Part shown: in pieces, positions 12,350-23,523 of the stretch
Numbering within the stretch: the stretch's first letter is position 1
Layout of the letters: each line of letters begins with the position of its first letter
Assembly: GCA_020080175.1 (NCBI GenBank)
Contig: JAGHQL010000063.1
Span: forward strand, 1 to 64,000
DNA length: 64,000 nt
Reading direction: 5' to 3'
Source of the DNA: Glutinoglossum americanum
Lineage: Eukaryota; Ascomycota; Geoglossomycetes; Geoglossales; Geoglossaceae
Made by a program: the position numbers and the translations under genes
The notes under the pieces: generated by a model
The model's input: the letters and a program-made list of their open reading frames with translations, nothing else
Database searches by the model: none
Told to the model about the DNA's origin: nothing

Positions 12350-14262
12350 AACGAGTGACGGTTTACCCTTACTGTGACGCAGAAGCAACTGTGTCAAAAA
12401 TGAGCGTTGAGGGTAGGAAAAATGAGTGAAAGTAGAGAGGAATTTCAACAGCTAAGAAACGGAGTGGGCCGAAAGATCAACAGCAAGGTCCCTCCTTGGA
12501 CATTCTAGATACGAGGGGTCCCAAAGCAATAACTCGCCATTGCACGGACCATTGGCAAACGCAATGCCCGGAAAATATCTGAGCACCTTGTATGCGGGTT
12601 TCCAAATAAAGAGACCCCAAACCCTATCCTGGCTGCATGCAGAGCATAGAGTCGCTGAATTTCCGGCTCAGGTACCGAAGCTAAAGGGCAGATACATGCA
12701 TACATGGGATACAGCAATATGGATTAGCGTTCCGATGCTACGGTGGGAACCACAAAACCAGCCATTCACGCGCTCTGCTCTGCTACCTATGCTTGGGTCC
12801 CTCGAGGCGGAAGGCTGAGTTTGTCGTAAATGTGTGCTTCAGGGGTGGTTGACGTCCGGGTGGAGGCTCGTAGGTGCAAAGTTATCCGGAGGTTTTCTCA
12901 ACTCGAGTGCATGGGTACGGGAGTGTGAAGGCACGAGCGCTGACCGAAACGCCCAAGATCCAGCCAAGGGCTGGCCGAGGAAAGTCCAAATTCCGTTTTG
13001 GCTATGTAGTAACAATAGTGACTGCTACTATACATGTATGTACTAGCAAATCGCGCCATCGCAGGCGATCTCCCGAAGGCGGATTTCTGACTTTTCGTGT
13101 TCACTAGACACCAGCGAAAATGTCCCGATAGGGCATACTGCAAACAAGCATTCGACGGTAAAATGAGTGGCGTTCGACAGAACCGGGATCATAACGCCAC
13201 CAACTAGCATCCCATTATTGCCCTCTACCTAATATGTACTGCTGTGTCTGCTTTTGAATGCGCGTATCCCTGACGGAAATCCGACTTACTCCGTAGGCCT
13301 ATCATCCTTCGGAAGGGCAACGAATGGTATAGGACGTTGCCACTAGATATCCTGCCTAGTATTGTATGCTCGTACATACATGAATCCTGGTCCAGGAGAG
13401 CACAGCAGAGTACCTAAGCTTTCCGTACTTGGTTATATTCTGGGTCTTCAGACGCACAGGCGGGCTGCAGGCACCTCGCAAAAGGCATCACAACCCACGA
13501 GATCCATGTACGAGGTCGGAGTTATCGTTAGCCTCTAGCAGTGCAAATAGATTGAGATCTGGAAGATTGGTACACGGTGGTAAACCCTTTAGCCTATAAA
13601 AGTAAAACTAAGGCGAGAATTGATAGGGGCAAACTTCTTAGGGGCTGGGGTAGGGGAAAATGGCGAGCGGCTGCAAGGCACGGGAAACTCCCGGTCTTCA
13701 CGAGGCGATACTTCAAGAGAAACAGAAAGGAAAATATAAAAATAAAACGCTGGAAATGCTTCGGTGCCCCGAAAGTCGAATCAAACTAAACACTTGGAAA
13801 ACATAGCTCAGACGTAATCTAGGCCGAATCTAGCAATTTTTGACCACCGCCAGCGATGCGTATCGTCGGGGCATTCTAAGGTGGCCCGTTCTGAACGAAC
13901 TAGGGAACAGCTCCAAATTCCAAAATAAGTCTAAATTCTCTTAAAGCTATATTCAAATCTAGTAGTCCACCAATAAAAATTCCTCATCGAATGCTTGAGC
14001 TATTTTTTTTTTTTGAGTCCCCGACACAAAATGAAAATACCAGTCATATATTCTCGTGAGGCATCTCGGGGGCGCATAGGTTATATCAGATCGGTAGGGT
14101 AAGAAACAACTATACAGGTCAAACGCCCCATCATTGGTACAAATGCAAATGCTAGCTTATCCTCATCCCACTGTATCGGGCTTGTCTAAACCTAAGGCGA
14201 AAGTTGTGGCTTTTCAAGGAGACGCTAAATCAAAATCGAATGCTCCGGATAACACCACGACG
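12350..14262. other. Intergenic, no gene seen
   Basis: About 1.9 kb between the WSC gene start and the Tma46 gene stop. Both strands carry only short frames of atypical composition. A 70-codon Lys/Arg-rich frame at 13577-13789 has no upstream signal or recognisable family. The first few hundred bases should include the WSC gene promoter. Confidence 0.5.
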
Positions 14263-15634
14263 TCATGAACTCGAGCCGGACGCCTCACCAGTCTCGCCAG
14301 CCTCTCCACCACCACTGTCGCCATTTGCTAAACCACCACCAGCGAGTCTATCAGCTTCCTTTTTTTCGTCTAATGCCTCTGTCTCTCTTCGAAGTGCTTG
14401 GAGGTCCCAGTTGTCCCTCTCTTCATCGCCTTCGCCATCCTCGCTCTCCTCCTCACTCTCCTCCCACCCACCCTTCTCAAACATCGCCCGTCCCGTAGCC
14501 TCCCTAGCCTTCCGAGCCTCTTCTTCAGCGGCTTTCTTATCTAGCCGCTCTTTCTTCCATGTGGCGAAGGTTTCTGGGGTTACTGGCGTCAGAGTGCCCG
14601 TTAGTTTGTGCCGTTCACTCTCCAGAAAGTCCTCAAGCGTGAGGGTTTTTAGAGGAGACTTGTCCATCAGTGCTTTTTCAGCGGCCCGCTGCTCCTTGGT
14701 TTTTAGGATGAAGCTGTCGCGGTTAGTTCCATGTCTAGCGTAGGGGCTAAACTTTGGCTGGTAGAAGCCACATACCCAGGTGGTAGGCTGTGTCTGTACT
14801 TGCACTGATCGCCACCGTTCGGACATGTCCAGAACCAACCGTATTTCCCGTTCTCTACGGCTTCTATAAAGTACTTACATACAATATCCGTCGTTGTCTT
14901 CGGGTTGCCGTGCTTGGATAAGACGACTTTGCGGAGCTTCTCTTCGTCCCAATCGTCCATGTTATCATCCTTCTTATCCTTTTCGCCCGAGGCATCACCA
15001 GATCGGGCGTCTGTATAGAGGTTTTTTTTCTCGGCCTTTCTCTCGACAGACAGGTCGTGAGCAAATTTGCATTTCTTTCCTGATATAGACTTAGTTCTCT
15101 TTCTCTATGCGAGTTGGTTGCGTTAATTATGGTCTCCACCAATGACTACCTTTTTCGCAATTTCCATTCTTATAGAACTGGCAAACAATAGTCTTTGGAT
15201 CAACGCCAAATGGCACTTTCTGTACTTGCACCGGCTTGAAGAGGTCTGCGGTTTCCTTCTTGGCTTGCTCTGCAGCCTTTTTCTCGGCCTCGCGTTGTAT
15301 TTTCTCGGCTTCCCTTCGTTTCTGTTCCGGGGTTTTTGCGGACGAAGCTTGAGATTGGATTTTTGCTATTTCCTTCTTTGCAGTTGATCCTTTTTTCTGT
15401 ATATTAGGGTAGTCAGACAGGTCGACCATTGAATAGCGTGGAATGGGCCGGTGAAAAGTTTTGGCGAGAGGGGGATTCGGCCTAGGTACTGACGTTCTTC
15501 ATGCCAAAAGTCTAATACTGCAATGTCAGTATTATTTTATTTATGTGGCCACAAAATATGGGGATTACTTTGTCCTGTACGACTTTCGCCGGGTCCTGCT
15601 TCTTCGCCTTGCCCTGGTCTTTCTTTGGTGGCAT
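14263..15634 (-). CDS. TMA46: CCCH zinc-finger translation protein Tma46/DFRP1 (ZC3H15 family)
   Basis: Partner of the Rbg1/DRG1 GTPase on ribosomes. My five-exon model is 15634-15569, 15511-15494, 15396-15150, 15079-14776 and 14713-14263, giving 361 residues. The start [12 protein letters not shown] is typical of the family. An 18-nt micro-exon supplies TFGMKN, which together with the next exon forms the conserved TFGMKNKKG motif. A coiled, Lys/Glu-rich segment follows, then two CCCH fingers ([19 protein letters not shown] and a second ending [12 protein letters not shown]). After LPPG the DFRP region starts ([29 protein letters not shown]). The tail is acidic and Gly/Ser-rich. It is divergent from OST4, sharing a 400-bp promoter with a TCACGTGA palindrome. 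Confidence 0.93.
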
Positions 15635-15812
15635 CTTGAATAAGTTTCAATAGAGATACTAGATATTGGATATAAAAAAGGTGTCTTAAAGTAATTCGAT
15701 CACCAGCTATGGTGTTCCATAAACCCTTTGCGGAGGTGATACTAGGAATTGTGATAAAACCTTCAATCGGGCTGTGACTTCAGATTTGGTGGGGTTTTAA
15801 CTAGAACAGAGA

Positions 15813-15820
15813 TCACGTGA
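15813..15820. promoter_or_regulatory. TCACGTGA palindrome in the TMA46/OST4 divergent promoter
   Basis: A perfect 8-bp E-box palindrome sits midway in the 400-bp gap between two divergent housekeeping starts. CACGTG cores are bound by bHLH factors such as Cbf1. Shared regulation of the two genes is inference. Confidence 0.35.
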
Positions 15821-16034
15821 AGTCTTGGCTTCAAACTTCTGCAAGCTGTCCACTCGATTTGCTTCAAATAAGAGATGTCCACTCATCACCATTCAGGTTG
15901 AGAGTTCTTGATTTAGTAATTGGGCTTCACCCAAAGGTAAGCGCTGGATTCCCGGGGGCTAATATGGCTAAATGCTGAGACTGCAGACTAGTTGTCAATC
16001 TCCCAGGTTCAAGAAAAGGCAGTCCACTTTCGCT

Positions 16035-16211
16035 ATGATATCCGACGAGCAGTTGTACGCTTTAGCCATCTTCCTAGGCTCGGCCGCCATGCTTCTCATC
16101 ATCGTTTACCACTTCTTAGAAGTCAACGCAAGAGATCCGCCTACGTTAAACCAACAAAAGGCCGAAACCCCTTCAACTTCACACCGGGGCAACAAAGCTG
16201 CTCAGAGATGA
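16035..16211 (+). CDS. OST4: Oligosaccharyltransferase subunit Ost4
   Basis: A 58-residue ER membrane mini-protein of the oligosaccharyltransferase complex, where Ost4 stabilises the Stt3-Ost3/6 subcomplex during N-glycosylation. The N-terminus MISDEQLYALAIFLGSAAM and the following LLIIVYHFLEVNA match the family closely, with one transmembrane helix at about residues 7-28. The ATG at 16035 is chosen over an upstream in-frame codon at 15972 because all relatives begin MISD. The C-terminal extension (about 20 residues, PPTLNQQKAETPSTSHRG) goes beyond the 36-residue yeast form and is usual for filamentous fungi. A GTAAGC...CCCAG pair at about 15937-16007 suggests a 5'UTR intron. Confidence 0.93.
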   Translation: MISDEQLYALAIFLGSAAMLLIIVYHFLEVNARDPPTLNQQKAETPSTSHRGNKAAQR

Positions 16212-16924
16212 AATTTTGTAAGAACGGGCGGTGGGGACACGAGCTGCGGTAATAATGGTGGAAGCTGCTGGAGGAGGGTGATTGTTCTTTGGCGGCCCGC
16301 GCACTACTAGAGGCAATGTTACGTATCTGGCACAGTATTTGAACATTGACGGTGTACTTTGGAAGGAAGCGTATCCTTCGTTATTTAAAGGCTAAACAAA
16401 CCTATGGATACTATGGCCACTCGCCTTGTAGTTGCTGGCTGTTGTGAAGCTGAATTGTTTTCATATGCCAAAATAGGCTTAGCGCTTGCAACGTGACGCC
16501 AACCCCTTCTTTCAGTTATCTTACCCGCGACATGATTCTTTTTTTCCTTCATCACTCATCTAGCGCATCACTCTCACGCATCTTCCTACACAGCTGAACC
16601 GGCATTCCTCCCAAGCTCATTTTCTGTGTAGCTTCATTACATACGTCGGTTTTACTTTGTCAAACTTATCTACTTCATAGAGCCGCGCGTTGTTAACACA
16701 GCCTCATCGAATCACACCCCTGTTGAGAGACGTGCGAAAAGTTAGCTCGCCCTCTTCTCCTTCATCTAAACATTGGTGTCTCTTGGGCCAGATCATCTTT
16801 GGATCTTCCAAACTCTACCTGCTCCGCTCAGCAAAGATACCCAACCGACTTGAGACCCACTTCGCTTGACCGTTACGACTGATCTAACCCTCTTCGCTCT
16901 ACCAGCTCAACACCAACCAACACA
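16212..16924. other. Promoter and 5' leader region of the ALY/REF gene
   Basis: About 700 bp with no open frame of note. The second half (from about 16500) is rich in C/T tracts on the plus strand, as is common in promoters and leaders of strongly expressed fungal genes. No RNA gene was seen. Confidence 0.4.
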
Positions 16925-18937
16925 ATGGCAGGCAAATTGGACCAGTCTCTCGACGAGATCCTCAGCACCCAGCGCCGCACTGCGAACCGACCTTCTCATG
17001 GCCGTCGCCATAAAGGGAATAAAGACTCTACTGCTCCCGCAGCTTCGCCGGTTGGAGGCGTCAAGAAGGCTACGAAGACCAGCACGCGTGGCGGTCGTAC
17101 TTCTGTACCTACTGGGCCATCTGCTGCGTCCGTAGATGGCAAGATTATCGTGAGCAATCTGGTAAGACAGAATTTCCCATAATATTTCCATTCGGCCTCG
17201 TTTAGATCGCTAACGATTCTAATGGCAGCCCTCCGATGTGAACGAGACGCAAGTCAAGGTACGTTAAAGGATAAGGTTATCAAGCGTTTGGACCATCTCA
17301 ATGAGACTCCCGGCTGCACCACCCTCTTCGAGTTTTCCCTGTGGATCGTCGTGTTACCTCTCCTGGTCTATTAAGTATCTATGGGTAACATCACCGAGAC
17401 TGTCTCCTTCTATGTGGCTGTTGCTCGCCTCCTTTTGGCTTGATGCAGAGTAACATGAAGTTGAGCGTGAGTCGCGTCCCACTTAATGCTTGATCCGCCT
17501 AGCGAGCTTGGGTGTGTAGATCGCATTATGGACGTTGGTGTTGGAGATCACTAGATGAGGAGTCCGGTTGGCTTCGTATTTGTGGTGCTGAACGGCCAGC
17601 TCCCTATATGGCAGCCATGAGAAATCAGCGAGCGAAGCAGTGAGCATAGCAAGAGTCATAGCGGAAAAGCAACCATCTGTCTGACAAATCGGCTGTATTG
17701 TCAACGATCGCGGTCGATGTTTTGTAGCGTCGAGATCGCGAGATGACATTGGGGCCAGTATTCTCGCCCTTTCACATGAAGTTGGTGTGATAGGCGGGAC
17801 GCTGGCAAATTCCGTCACAGAAATCTTCGTCATAGCATGAGGACGCCCGCTTGTCGGCCACTGAGGAGCGGACAAATCTGAACTCGTGTTTGGTTAAATA
17901 CTTTGCCTTGAGGGGCCTGGTACACCAGATTTTGGAGGAATTGGGCTTTCAGTATGAGCAAGGGTTCCACGAATGTATCGGTGACCTCGGATCCATACCA
18001 GGACAATGCTGGCTACTCGTCTTAGGGAATGCTGACCGGACGTACTAACTCTCACTGCTTGCTCGCTGGTTCCTCTACCGCCTGAATGGCCGGCTCCTAG
18101 ATGCAGACAGCGTTTGCTATTGCCTCTTTTGGGATACCCACTCTATTGCTATTACCACAGCCGAGATCGCACATTCTTATCAATCTATCGGAAGATGACG
18201 AACTAACACATTCGCGCATTTTCTTTCACTTTCATAGGATTATTTCAACAATACCATCGGCCCCGTCAAGAAGGTCCTGATTACATACGGCCCAAATGGA
18301 GTCAGCCGTGGCATCGCAACTGTCATCTTCAATCGTGCAGCTCATGCCAACCGAGCTCTTGAAGAGCTCAATGGAATCCTTGTTGATGGCAGACCTATGA
18401 AGGTCAGTTTTACTTTCTTGCAATCTGTAAATTGGGATATTTAAAACCTTATAGGTTGAAATGGTTCTCGATGCGGCTCGTGCCCCGCCGCCAGTCCCAG
18501 CAAAAGCCTTAAGCGAACGTATTGCGTTAGTATTTACCACGTTGCCACTTACAAGATTCACCTAACAAACCTGTGCAGGCAACCTAAGGGTCAACCAAAG
18601 CCGGCTACTGTTACGAAGTCTTCTAGCAGTGCTGATAGCGCTCGTGGACGCGCCGCCCGTGGACGTGGTCGCGGTCGTCGAGGCGTGGGCCGCCCCAAGC
18701 CAAAAACTGCAGATGAACTTGATGCCGAGATGGCGGATTACTGGGGGCCTGCTGGTCAGCCAGGCGTGACGGGGACTAATGCTGCTCCTGCTAATGGTGC
18801 CGCCCAGCCCGCTGCGACAAATGGAAGTGGGGACGTTGGTATGGATGATGAGGGTGACGTTCTGGTGAGTTTATCTGGGATATTCAAGTCTGTATTACTA
18901 CCTCGATATATATTGATTTGTTTATTCTCCGTAGTAA
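16925..18937 (+). CDS. mRNA export factor ALY/REF (Yra1/Mlo3 type)
   Basis: Couples mRNA processing to export by binding UAP56/Sub2 and Mex67. Exons are 16925-17161, 17229-17258, 18238-18402, from 18455 to the GC|GTTAGT donor near 18527, about 18579-18864, and a last exon from 18935 that holds only the stop. The N-terminal UAP56-binding motif is KLDQSLDEIL. A Gly/Arg basic region follows, then one RRM starting KIIVSNLPSDVNETQVK with the RNP1-like GVSRGIATVIF. An RGG-like block (ARGRAARGRGRGRRG) and a C-terminal UAP56-binding motif (TADELDAEMADYW) complete the family layout. The intron between QVK and DYF is 979 nt, far longer than any other intron in the window. The last intron leaves the TAA stop alone in the final exon. 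The symbol is left empty because names differ between fungi. Confidence 0.92.
17259..18237 (+). other. 979-nt intron inside the ALY/REF RRM
   Basis: It starts GTACGT and ends in a pyrimidine tract before CATAG, with a perfect CTAAC branch-type motif about 30 nt upstream of the acceptor. Other introns in this window are mostly 50-120 nt. The interior has no gene on the plus strand; a minus-strand 130-codon frame (17483-17875) looks like chance. It contains a possible 18-nt in-frame cassette exon at 17449-17466. Confidence 0.85.
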
Positions 18938-19401
18938 GCAGACATCGTTTGATTCTCCGGTGTGGCAAGGGAATCGGTAGGATACGGCCACGTTTCTAGG
19001 CATTTTAATTCTGTAGGTGGCCGATAAAATTTACGGCCGGAGACATTAGCTTGTACCTTAAATTGCTGCTCCCATTCAACGAGCTTCCGATTTCATTTTT
19101 TCTGGAGGCTGGGTGTACATCAAGAACGTCGTTAAGCAGAGCGATGAAACACAATTGCAGTAGCCTCTATAGAGATCCCAATTTGGAAGCTGAAGGGTAG
19201 TTAAGGGAATATAACATGCAATTCCCAGACTACACCATTTCCAGAAGGTAGCCTTGTATTGCCCCTGTTCCCAAAAGATGAGGAAATTCATTGAAGATCG
19301 TCGCCAAGCATCGGGCCTTGTTATTTCCGCTCCGATCTTATGTAGCTTCCGACTCCATCGTAGACGCGCTTATTTATCTGTGAACAAACCCGGTGCCTGC
19401 A
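18938..19401. other. Gap between ALY/REF and VPS11
   Basis: About 460 bp in tandem orientation, expected to hold the 3' end of the ALY/REF transcript and the VPS11 promoter. No further gene or RNA was seen. Confidence 0.5.
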
Positions 19402-22400
19402 ATGGCTTTGACTTCGGTGAGACGTCCAGACTGCAGCTAGGTATCTAGTGGGTTAGGTCTAACAAAGCCCCAGTGGAAATCGTTCAGCTTCTTCGATGTG
19501 TCACAGGTGAAACCATCAGAAGAGAGGGAGAACGCATCGATCTTCGAGGTCTGTCTATGACAACCATGCCCCTCATGGCTAGAACTAACTCGCTCAGAGC
19601 AATGGTATCAGTTGTGTGTGCTCCGGTTCCGAAAATCTCTTCCTAGGCAGTTCAGATGGTGTAGTTCAAATTCTATCAAGGACTTTTAAGGTTGTGGGGT
19701 CTTTCAAAGCCCATGAAACAGGCTCCATCACACACATGAAGCAGGTGGAGGGAACGTCACTGCTCGTAACCATATCTGTGAGGATTAGCTTGCCAACGTG
19801 AAAATTCAGCTGATAGGTGTGTAGGAGGATCTATCTAGTGAACCGGTCCTAAAAGTATGGGCGTTAGACAAGACGGAGAAGAGGACTGGCGCACCTAGAT
19901 GCCAGTCGACTCTATCAATACACAACAACCGCAAACAATTCCCAGTAAGATTATCTGTGGTCCTACTGCTGTGACATTGCCTAATGAGTTAAGATATCTG
20001 CCTTTGCCGCCCTTGACGATCTTTCCCAGCTTGCGGTTGGTTTCGCAAATGGATCCGTTACAGTTATTAGAGGTGATTTGATCCATGACAGAGGTGCGAA
20101 ACAGCGTACAGTATTTGAGTCGGACGAGCCTGTAACGGGAGTAGAATTCCGTGAAGGCAGCAAGATCACGACACTCTACCTTGCAACGACTGGCAGGATA
20201 CTCACGTTAGTGGTTTTAGGCAGGGGGCAGGGCCAGCCAGCGAGAGTGCTGGAGGAAGCTGGTTGCGGGGTTGGATGTATGACTGTGGATCGGAAAAAAG
20301 GAGATATTGTTGTCGTACGAGACGATGCCATATACTATTACGGCCCCAACGGGCGAGGCTCCTGCTACGCTTACGAGGGCCCCAAAAAGCTTGTTAACAT
20401 CTATAAAGACTACGTCGCACTCGTGTCGCCCCCGCAGTCAACCGCTGCTTCTAGGTCAATCCCGCTGAGAAGATTTGGGGGCAGTCAGGCTGACGACCTG
20501 TTTCATACTACTACATTCACGTTACTAGATACTGATCTTAAATATGTGGCGCACACAGAGTCTATAATCACAGAGGTCAAGGCGCTTTTTGTCGAGTGGG
20601 GGGATCTTTTTATACTCACCCTAAATGGAAAGGTGTGATTATCCCAATCTGAGACCAGGAAATATGCTAATTGACTAGCTTCAACGATATCACGAGAAAT
20701 CCCTTCATCAGAAGCTGGATATCCTATATCAGCGGAACCTTTATGTTCTTGCAATAAACCTGGCAGATAAGGCTGGCGTAGAGCCCTTACAAAAAAATAC
20801 TATATTCCGCAAATACGGAGATTTCCTATACCAGAAAGGAGATTTCGATGGTGCTATGCAACAATACCTAAAGGCCATCGACAACACCGAGCCATCTCAG
20901 GTCATTCGAAAGGTAATTTTCCTCCACAGTATGGATTTGATTGAAGCTGATCAGAACAGTTCTTGGACACACAACGAATACAAAACCTGATAGACTTTTT
21001 AGAAGAACTCCATGAGCATCACAAGGCTACAGCGGACCATACAACATTGCTATTAAACTGTTATGCCAAACTAAAAGATGTAAACAAGCTCGAAAATTTC
21101 ATCAAATCACCCGGGGACTTAAAATTTGACCTGGAAACCGCAATATCCATGTGCCGGCAGGGCGGCTACTTTGAGCAAGCTGCATATCTTGCTACAAAAC
21201 ACGGGGAAAACGAAGTAGTCATCGATATTCTAGTTGAAGACTCTAAGAAGTATCCAGAGGCCTTAGAATATATCTGGAGATTGGAACCAGATGTTGTTAG
21301 TGGCGTCCCACAATCCATTTTAATGAACATCTGCTTACCCATGCAGGCATACAATAATCTTATGAAGTACGCTAGGGTGCTTCTAGAGAATTGCCCTCAA
21401 GACACGACTTCTTTCTTTATAGAGTACTATACTGGCCGGTTCAAGCCAAAAGAGGATCCAGAACCCCCTGGACAACAAGTTCAACAAAACGGCGCGGCTA
21501 GTGCCGTCCGAAACCTGGCCGCTTTCATCCCACTACCTAATAGGAGCAACCCCGCCACACCTTCAACACAACCAAATCAGGGCACACTGGAGGAATCGCC
21601 TTTGATGTACACCCCTCCAGAGCCACGGACCGCTTTCTCTTCCTTCGTGGGCCATTCGACTCAATTCGTAGTGTTTCTTGAGGCCTGTTTAAAAGAAGAG
21701 GGGTTAAAACAGGAAGACAGGGTTGACCTTTACACAACTCTATTTGAGATGTATCTACATTCTGCGAATGAGAAAAGGGGAGAAGAGAGAGAACTTTGGG
21801 AAGCAAAAGCAAGAAATTTGATAGAAGACGGGGGGGTGAGTGCAACTAGCCAGGATCACTACCTTACGCAACTTACTAAGTTACAGGAAGGTACCTATCG
21901 ATAGTTCGAATATTTTGCTCCTCTCCCATCTCTCCAATTTCAAAGATGGCACTATCTTGGTGCGCGAGAAGGAGGGGCTAAGATTCGATATCTTCAGATC
22001 GTATACCTCCGCCAACGATACCGTAGGCGCGATTAAAGCACTAAGAAAATATGGTCAAGACGAACCACAGCTATATCCTGCCGCACTTGCTTACTTCATC
22101 TCAAGCCCGAAGATTCTTGAGGAAGCGGGAGATGAACTTGATGTAGTGCTGAAAAAGATTAATGAAGATGGCTTGATGGCGCCACTTCAAGTCATACAAA
22201 CATTAAGCACTAATGCTGTGGCTACGATGGGAATGGTAAAAAAGTACCTGAGAGACACAATTGAACGAGAGAAAAAGGAGATTTCTAATGTATTTTTATC
22301 CCCAAATCACTAGCTACTAGTTGAGATGAGCTGACTTTTGCCCTTAGAATCGACGACTCATCGAAAGCTACCAATCAGAGACTGAAGCCAAGAAAAAGGA

Positions 22401-22777
22401 GATTGAAGAACTTGGCAGCAAACCTGCTGTTTTCCAAGCTACGCGCTGTTCGGCGTGCGGCGGGCCCATGGACCTTCCTGCTGTGCACTTCTTATGCAAG
22501 CATTCTTTCCATCAGAGATGCCTTAATGAGGTTGATGGTAATGTGGAATGTCCCACTTGCGCAGCCCAAAATGCGACCATTCGTGCCATTAAAAGGGGTA
22601 AGCAAAGTCACTCTCCACCAATGTCGCCGGCCAATTTACTTAGACTTTCTAGCCCAAGATGAGTCTGCGGACCGACATGACATGTTTCTAGATGTGCTTC
22701 AACGATCGAATGACAAGTTTGGCACGATTAGCGAGTTTTTCGGAAGAGGGGTCATGTCGATTCCGATGGTTGATTAA
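19402..22777 (+). CDS. VPS11: Vacuolar sorting protein Vps11 (Pep5), HOPS/CORVET core subunit
   Basis: Scaffold of the endolysosomal tethering complexes; about 965 residues in roughly ten exons. The first exon is 19402-19416 (MALTS), then WKSFSFFDVSQV in exon 2 (19474-19548). Residues to about 350 form a WD-like propeller (CSGSENLFLGSSDG, PVLKVWALDKTEK, LAVGFANGSVTVIRGD). An alpha-solenoid clathrin-repeat region follows (YGDFLYQKGDFDGAMQQYLKAI, EDSKKYPEALEYIWRLEP, FVVFLEACLKEEG). The protein ends with a RING-H2 finger (CSACGGPMDL...CKHSFHQRC...CPTC) and the conserved tail RSNDKFGTISEFFGRGV. All features match the family in order and length. It is tandem with ALY/REF. Confidence 0.95.
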
Positions 22778-23523
22778 TCGAGCATAGGATTATCCTTACG
22801 TTAGCAGAGTTCATTCGCGCAGGTTTTGCGTCAAAGCAGATGTGCCTGGCGCTTCAAGGATCGGCTTGTAGTTTCTAAGATCACAGCTAGTTTGTTGCAT
22901 ATACATCTCTATGGTTTGCTATTTAGAACTGTAGAGGAGAGGCCTTCGGAATCCAAGTATATAATAAGCCTTTCCTCCTGTGAACCTCTAATAGAGATAG
23001 GGCTAGGGATTTGATTTTGCTCAGGGGGTACTGTTGCAGTCCGTCGCACAGTCCGTCGCATCACAAGGACCCAGCCGTATTGAGGTGAACCTCGACACGA
23101 ATAGCTATCTAACACATGTCGATAATGAGCTCCATATATGTTCCTCACCATCAAACTTCTCACTTCATCGACACTAGGATCTAAGGAAAAGTCTGCAGGC
23201 GAGAAACCACTCCTCCGATCCAGTACATGAAACGAATAGTGTAGTTAGAGATTTCTCTACGCAAGTTGTTTACCTCTCCAACCATGAAAGAGAATTCCGC
23301 CCGAGGGTAGGAGGTTGGCGAGGAGATAATCTCGCACTTCTAAGATAGCACACACTGAGCGGACGGTGGACACTCAAAAGGTATCGCCACCTCCTAGTTG
23401 GGTGTGATGAGGTGATGGATTCGTTTACTTGCGATTGTGATACATGCCGTATCCACACCCGTTCTCAAGTGAGAGTAAGAGCCAACCCATGGACGCCAGC
23501 TTCCATCTTCCCTCTTCAGCGCA
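22778..23523. other. Convergent gap between VPS11 and L26
   Basis: About 745 bp between two convergent stops. No gene is supported. A 12-base unit (CAGTCCGTCGCA) is directly repeated at about 23036-23060. The rest is presumably two 3'UTRs. Confidence 0.5.

Noticed and set aside
17483-17875. 130-codon minus-strand frame inside the ALY/REF intron
   Set aside because: Atypical composition, no known domain, and it lies within a well-defined intron.
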